This document shows positions 60,107 to 62,655 of a stretch of 62,655 bases of DNA, piece by piece (positions within the stretch are counted from its first letter, which is position 1; every line of letters begins with the position of its first letter). The notes beneath the pieces were generated by a model. It was not told the DNA's origin. It was given only the letters and a program-made list of their open reading frames with translations, and did no database searches. This stretch comes from Flammula alnicola. Lineage: Eukaryota > Basidiomycota > Agaricomycetes > Agaricales > Strophariaceae. The position numbers and the translations under genes are program-made. Location of the stretch: positions 1-62,655 of the forward strand of contig JADNRV010000284.1 of assembly GCA_015499995.1 (NCBI GenBank), in the 5' to 3' direction.

Positions 60107-60658
60107 TTAACGGCTCCCATACTCGTTCGAGTCGTCGGAGTTGCCCGAGTTGTAGGAGTTTCCTGAGTCGTACGAATTGCCCGAGTCATAAGAGTTGCCC
60201 GAATCGTACGAGTCACCGGAGTCCTTGGAACCGTCCGAGCCGTCTGCGCCTTTCGACTTGGAGTTGTCCGAGTCGTAGGAGTTGCCCGAGTTATATGAGT
60301 TGCCCGAGTCGTACGATTCACCGGAGTCCTTAGAGTCGTCCGAGCCGCCTTTCGATGGTTCATAAGATCCGCTAGCCGTCGGCTGAGGGGAGGGAGTATA
60401 CGCAGCGCCGTACGCCGTCTTCGTATAATCGAGTTCTGTGTTGAAGTATCCAGTTTCTGTTTCTTGCTCCTTGGCCCACTTGGTCCAAGTGCGGCTCGGG
60501 CCATGGCCTCCGCCACCATCCCCTCGTTTCACGGGTGTAGCCGGCGCGCTCCGTATGTTGTACTGCTTGAGCATCTTGATTGGCTTGGACGACACGCCAG
60601 CGAAGAGAGTGACGACAATGGAGAGGACGAACACACGAGTTAAAAGCGAAGAAAACAT
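60107..60658 (-). CDS. Secreted Ser/Asp/Gly/Tyr repeat protein
   Basis: Single-exon gene of 183 residues on the minus strand. Residues 1-24 (MFSSLLTRVFVLSIVVTLFA, GVSS) form a signal peptide. A linker with a dibasic KR (about residue 45), a likely Kex2-type processing site, leads to a Gly-rich segment and the ordered-looking stretch TWTKWAKEQETETGYFNTEL. The second half consists of about ten imperfect hexapeptides of the type Y-D/N-S-G-N-S in two blocks separated by KSKGADGSDGSKDS. It is acidic and has no cysteine. Such low-complexity secreted proteins often belong to cell walls or extracellular matrix; no family recognised. A TATA box lies about 100 bases upstream (60756-60763). Confidence 0.7.
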   Translation of the reverse strand: MFSSLLTRVFVLSIVVTLFAGVSSKPIKMLKQYNIRSAPATPVKRGDGGGGHGPSRTWTKWAKEQETETGYFNTELDYTKTAYGAAYTPSPQPTASGSYEPSKGGSDDSKDSGESYDSGNSYNSGNSYDSDNSKSKGADGSDGSKDSGDSYDSGNSYDSGNSYDSGNSYNSGNSDDSNEYGSR

Positions 60659-60755
60659 GGTGCAAGTGTTGTTGTGAGAGTGAGCAGAGTTGAGTAGATG
60701 GATACTGGGAGTGATGCAACGCAGAACTGGGGAATATGTTGTCGCAAAGGGAGGG

Positions 60756-60763
60756 TTTTTATA
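60756..60763 (-). promoter_or_regulatory. TATA box of the repeat-protein gene
   Basis: TATAAAAA on the minus strand about 100 bases upstream of ATG 60658. Confidence 0.55.
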
Positions 60764-61319
60764 CCTCAAATAAGAGGGGCTTGAAAAGGGGAGGGAGAGA
60801 GGGGGCGAGTCAGTCTAAGATTGCGAAGCCTCCTGGATTCGATATCGTCCTAAGTCAGGAGCTTTATTCGGTTTCAGCCTGGGGAAACGAAGAGATAAGT
60901 ATCATCACCGTGGTTTCCACCTCGCATTGAAAGAGGAGGAGATAATTATATGTGAAACTGATATCGCTGCTAAATCACCTGAAAATAGGGATATAAGATC
61001 GCGCAAGCCGACATCAACATGATGAGATTAGGGGACAACGGTTGCTCATCGACCAGACGAGTTAGAGAAATAATTGACGGAATAGAATGATCAAAGAAAA
61101 AGGCCCTCCATTGGGAGGCTAAACTGACAGAAGTGCCTACAAAAATCACAGACCGGAAATCACAGACGGGTAAGGCGTATATATGGGTTATAAAAGATCC
61201 ATTGAGTCTAAGAAGAAAAAACTGAAGCGCATTAGAAATTGTATGCCGACATATGGCTGAATGAACCGACTCACGATGCAAGGCAAGAGAAGCGCATGAA
61301 GCCCACGTTTACTGAGTGA
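60764..61319. other. No gene recognised
   Basis: Spacer between the two small secreted-protein loci; short frames only. Confidence 0.45.
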
Positions 61320-61329
61320 GACTGGCAGC

Positions 61330-61740
61330 GGGGATCTCGCCTTCAGGCACCGATGGACCCCCAAGAAACCCGTCACCGTCGTCGCCCCGCACTCATCCTG
61401 CGAGAACACCTCCAACCCTTGGCTCCGTCCGGCACTTGACGACGCGCTGAATCTTCATACACGAATCTCCGCGCAACGTTAACAGTGGCATCGATGGCGC
61501 GTTCGAATATCCCGTCGGGCTTGGGGTGTCGCTGGGATCCGAGCACTTCATGCCTTGCGTAGGCGTGGTTCTGATATCGAACTGCTTCAGAGCTTTGTGG
61601 GCGCGTGAGCGGGCTTCTGGGGTGATCCGCCTCGAGCTACGACGGAAGGCGTGGCACGAGAGACGATGGAAGGTGTGGCCGACACGGCGACGACGAGGCC
61701 GAGGAAGATGGTCAAGCGAGAGATGGAGCTGGAGTGCATG
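61330..61740 (-). CDS. Putative small secreted cysteine-containing protein, frame interrupted
   Basis: ATG 61740 opens a minus-strand frame with a good signal peptide (MHSSSISRLTIFLGLVVAVS) and a TATA-like box 115 bases upstream (TATAAGAA, 61852-61859), both features of a real secreted-protein gene. The frame stops after 50 codons (61587). Protein-like wording with cysteines continues in the next frame from about 61630 (EARSRAHKALKQFDIRTTPT, then CSDPSD and VKCRTEP) and again in a third frame from about 61415 (FSQDECGATTVTGFLGVHRC). Neither junction has a usable intron, so either there are two frameshifts (a decayed gene or base errors) or only the 50-residue product is made. Family unknown; no function is proposed. 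Confidence 0.4.
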
Positions 61741-62655
61741 GCGAGTGTGATAGTATGTGCGAGTGATGAGAGTCTTTGAATAGAAAGATTGTGTGGTAGT
61801 CGGTGATGTAGAAGACGATTGAACTGGGGAGATATAGCGCGAAGCTCGGGGTTCTTATAATTTGCGGGTCGCTTGTTGGGCCGTTTCATCATGATGGAGG
61901 TCCAACGGCTGGGCCAGGCTGAGGGCGCATCGCGGTGGCGTCTTTGGAATTTCAGAAAGGAGAATTTTGTTGAAATTATGCTTACCTTCGCGTTCGACGC
62001 GTCGTTCGCGCGTCGTAGGATAGGAAGAGTTCAAGAAGACGTGTGATTGGCTAAGCCGCTAAGCTCTGAGGCTTTCACGATGCGGTCCGGCTTTTGCCGT
62101 CTTCCCTTGAGTTGAACGTTTTCTTGGTGACTTGCTGATGTAGTTACATATCGAATAACATTGAGCGCCCCAAACTCCTAGCTACTACCCTCTAGCTTCA
62201 CTGAAATCTCTTTTATGTGTTTGTATATATCTATATACTATGGAATTTTTGCAATTGTAGTTCGGATTCGTCGACCCATACACCCACTGGCAACTTTCTT
62301 TCGAACTCACGAGTTACGCTTTATTCTGCAGGAAATAACGCATTGGATTCATTTACTCCAGGCTAAGTATGTCGTCTTTACATCATTGTCCTCGGTCCCT
62401 TTCCAATGGTGATTGCAGCCGTCCATTACTCATGCTGGCAGTATTGCATCAGCCAACTTGAAGTCGGACACGACCCAGTGGCAAATGGCCGGAATTTCAA
62501 GACGAAGGTTAACAAGCTCCTGTTCAGGCTCGTCTCGTAAGTGGAGGAAGGATTCTCGGCCTTCTGCAGAGTCTAGTTCGCTCGTTCGTGTTGATTCTAT
62601 GATATCCGCCATTTACCGCCGTCCCACCTTCGTCGTATGTATGGCACATAGGCCG
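61741..62655. other. No gene recognised at the right edge
   Basis: Promoter of the small secreted protein, then spacer. An ATG-started minus-strand frame of 60 codons (62612-62430, MADIIESTRTSELDSAEGRE) may be a first exon or a small gene cut by its own stop; there is no recognisable family. Confidence 0.4.

Noticed and set aside
59971..60519. Thr/Arg repeat open frame of 182 codons
   Set aside because: This is the out-of-frame reading of the hexapeptide repeats of the secreted protein at 60107-60658.
1..62655. CRISPR arrays, bacterial operons, ribosome binding sites, replication origin
   Set aside because: No direct-repeat spacer arrays were seen, and every recognised gene is of eukaryotic type with spliceosomal introns; prokaryotic feature types do not apply.

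Overview
The window reads as nuclear chromosomal DNA of a filamentous basidiomycete, most likely an Agaricomycete. Genes are split by many introns of about 50-65 bases with GT-AG (a few GC-AG) borders. Two nuclear tRNA-Val genes are present. The gene set (Mkk1/2-type MAP kinase kinase, Sur2 sphingoid hydroxylase, prefoldin 5, PARP, HNH proteins, F-box proteins, DUF6533-like membrane proteins) is typical of mushroom-forming fungi. Exon structures were rebuilt by eye from splice signals, reading phase and conserved protein motifs; gene models without an obvious family are less certain.

Left part (1-25 kb): a questin-oxidase-like gene, decayed ABC-transporter and Harbinger-type remnants, an 18-exon ACS-type MFS permease, and then a gene-poor, repeat-rich zone. 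That zone holds a 1.5-kb inverted duplication (11780-13278 and 15081-16604). Each arm carries one copy of a small secreted protein with a beta/gamma-crystallin-like pattern, and the spacer contains a 421-bp hAT-type MITE with a perfect 8-bp target duplication. A 22-exon PARP follows, then two tandem Helitron-like 3' ends and a membrane protein gene.

Middle (25-45 kb): two identical tRNA-Val(AAC) genes in opposite orientation bracket a segment with the cell-wall-integrity MAPKK, the Sur2 hydroxylase and a DHA2 drug transporter. After the second tRNA come a hydrolase remnant, an HNH nuclease-domain protein, a medium-chain enoyl reductase and a nuclear-looking hypothetical protein.

Right part (46-62.6 kb): conserved housekeeping genes (prefoldin 5 and a DENND11-type protein sharing a 185-bp divergent promoter; a circularly permuted nucleolar GTPase), a decayed second copy of the MFS permease, a large F-box-like protein, and two small secreted proteins, one a Ser/Asp/Gly/Tyr repeat protein. 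No metabolic cluster or defence system was recognised. The most unusual feature is the inverted repeat with its twin secreted-protein genes, whose outer parts appear nearly identical while the inner ends have diverged.
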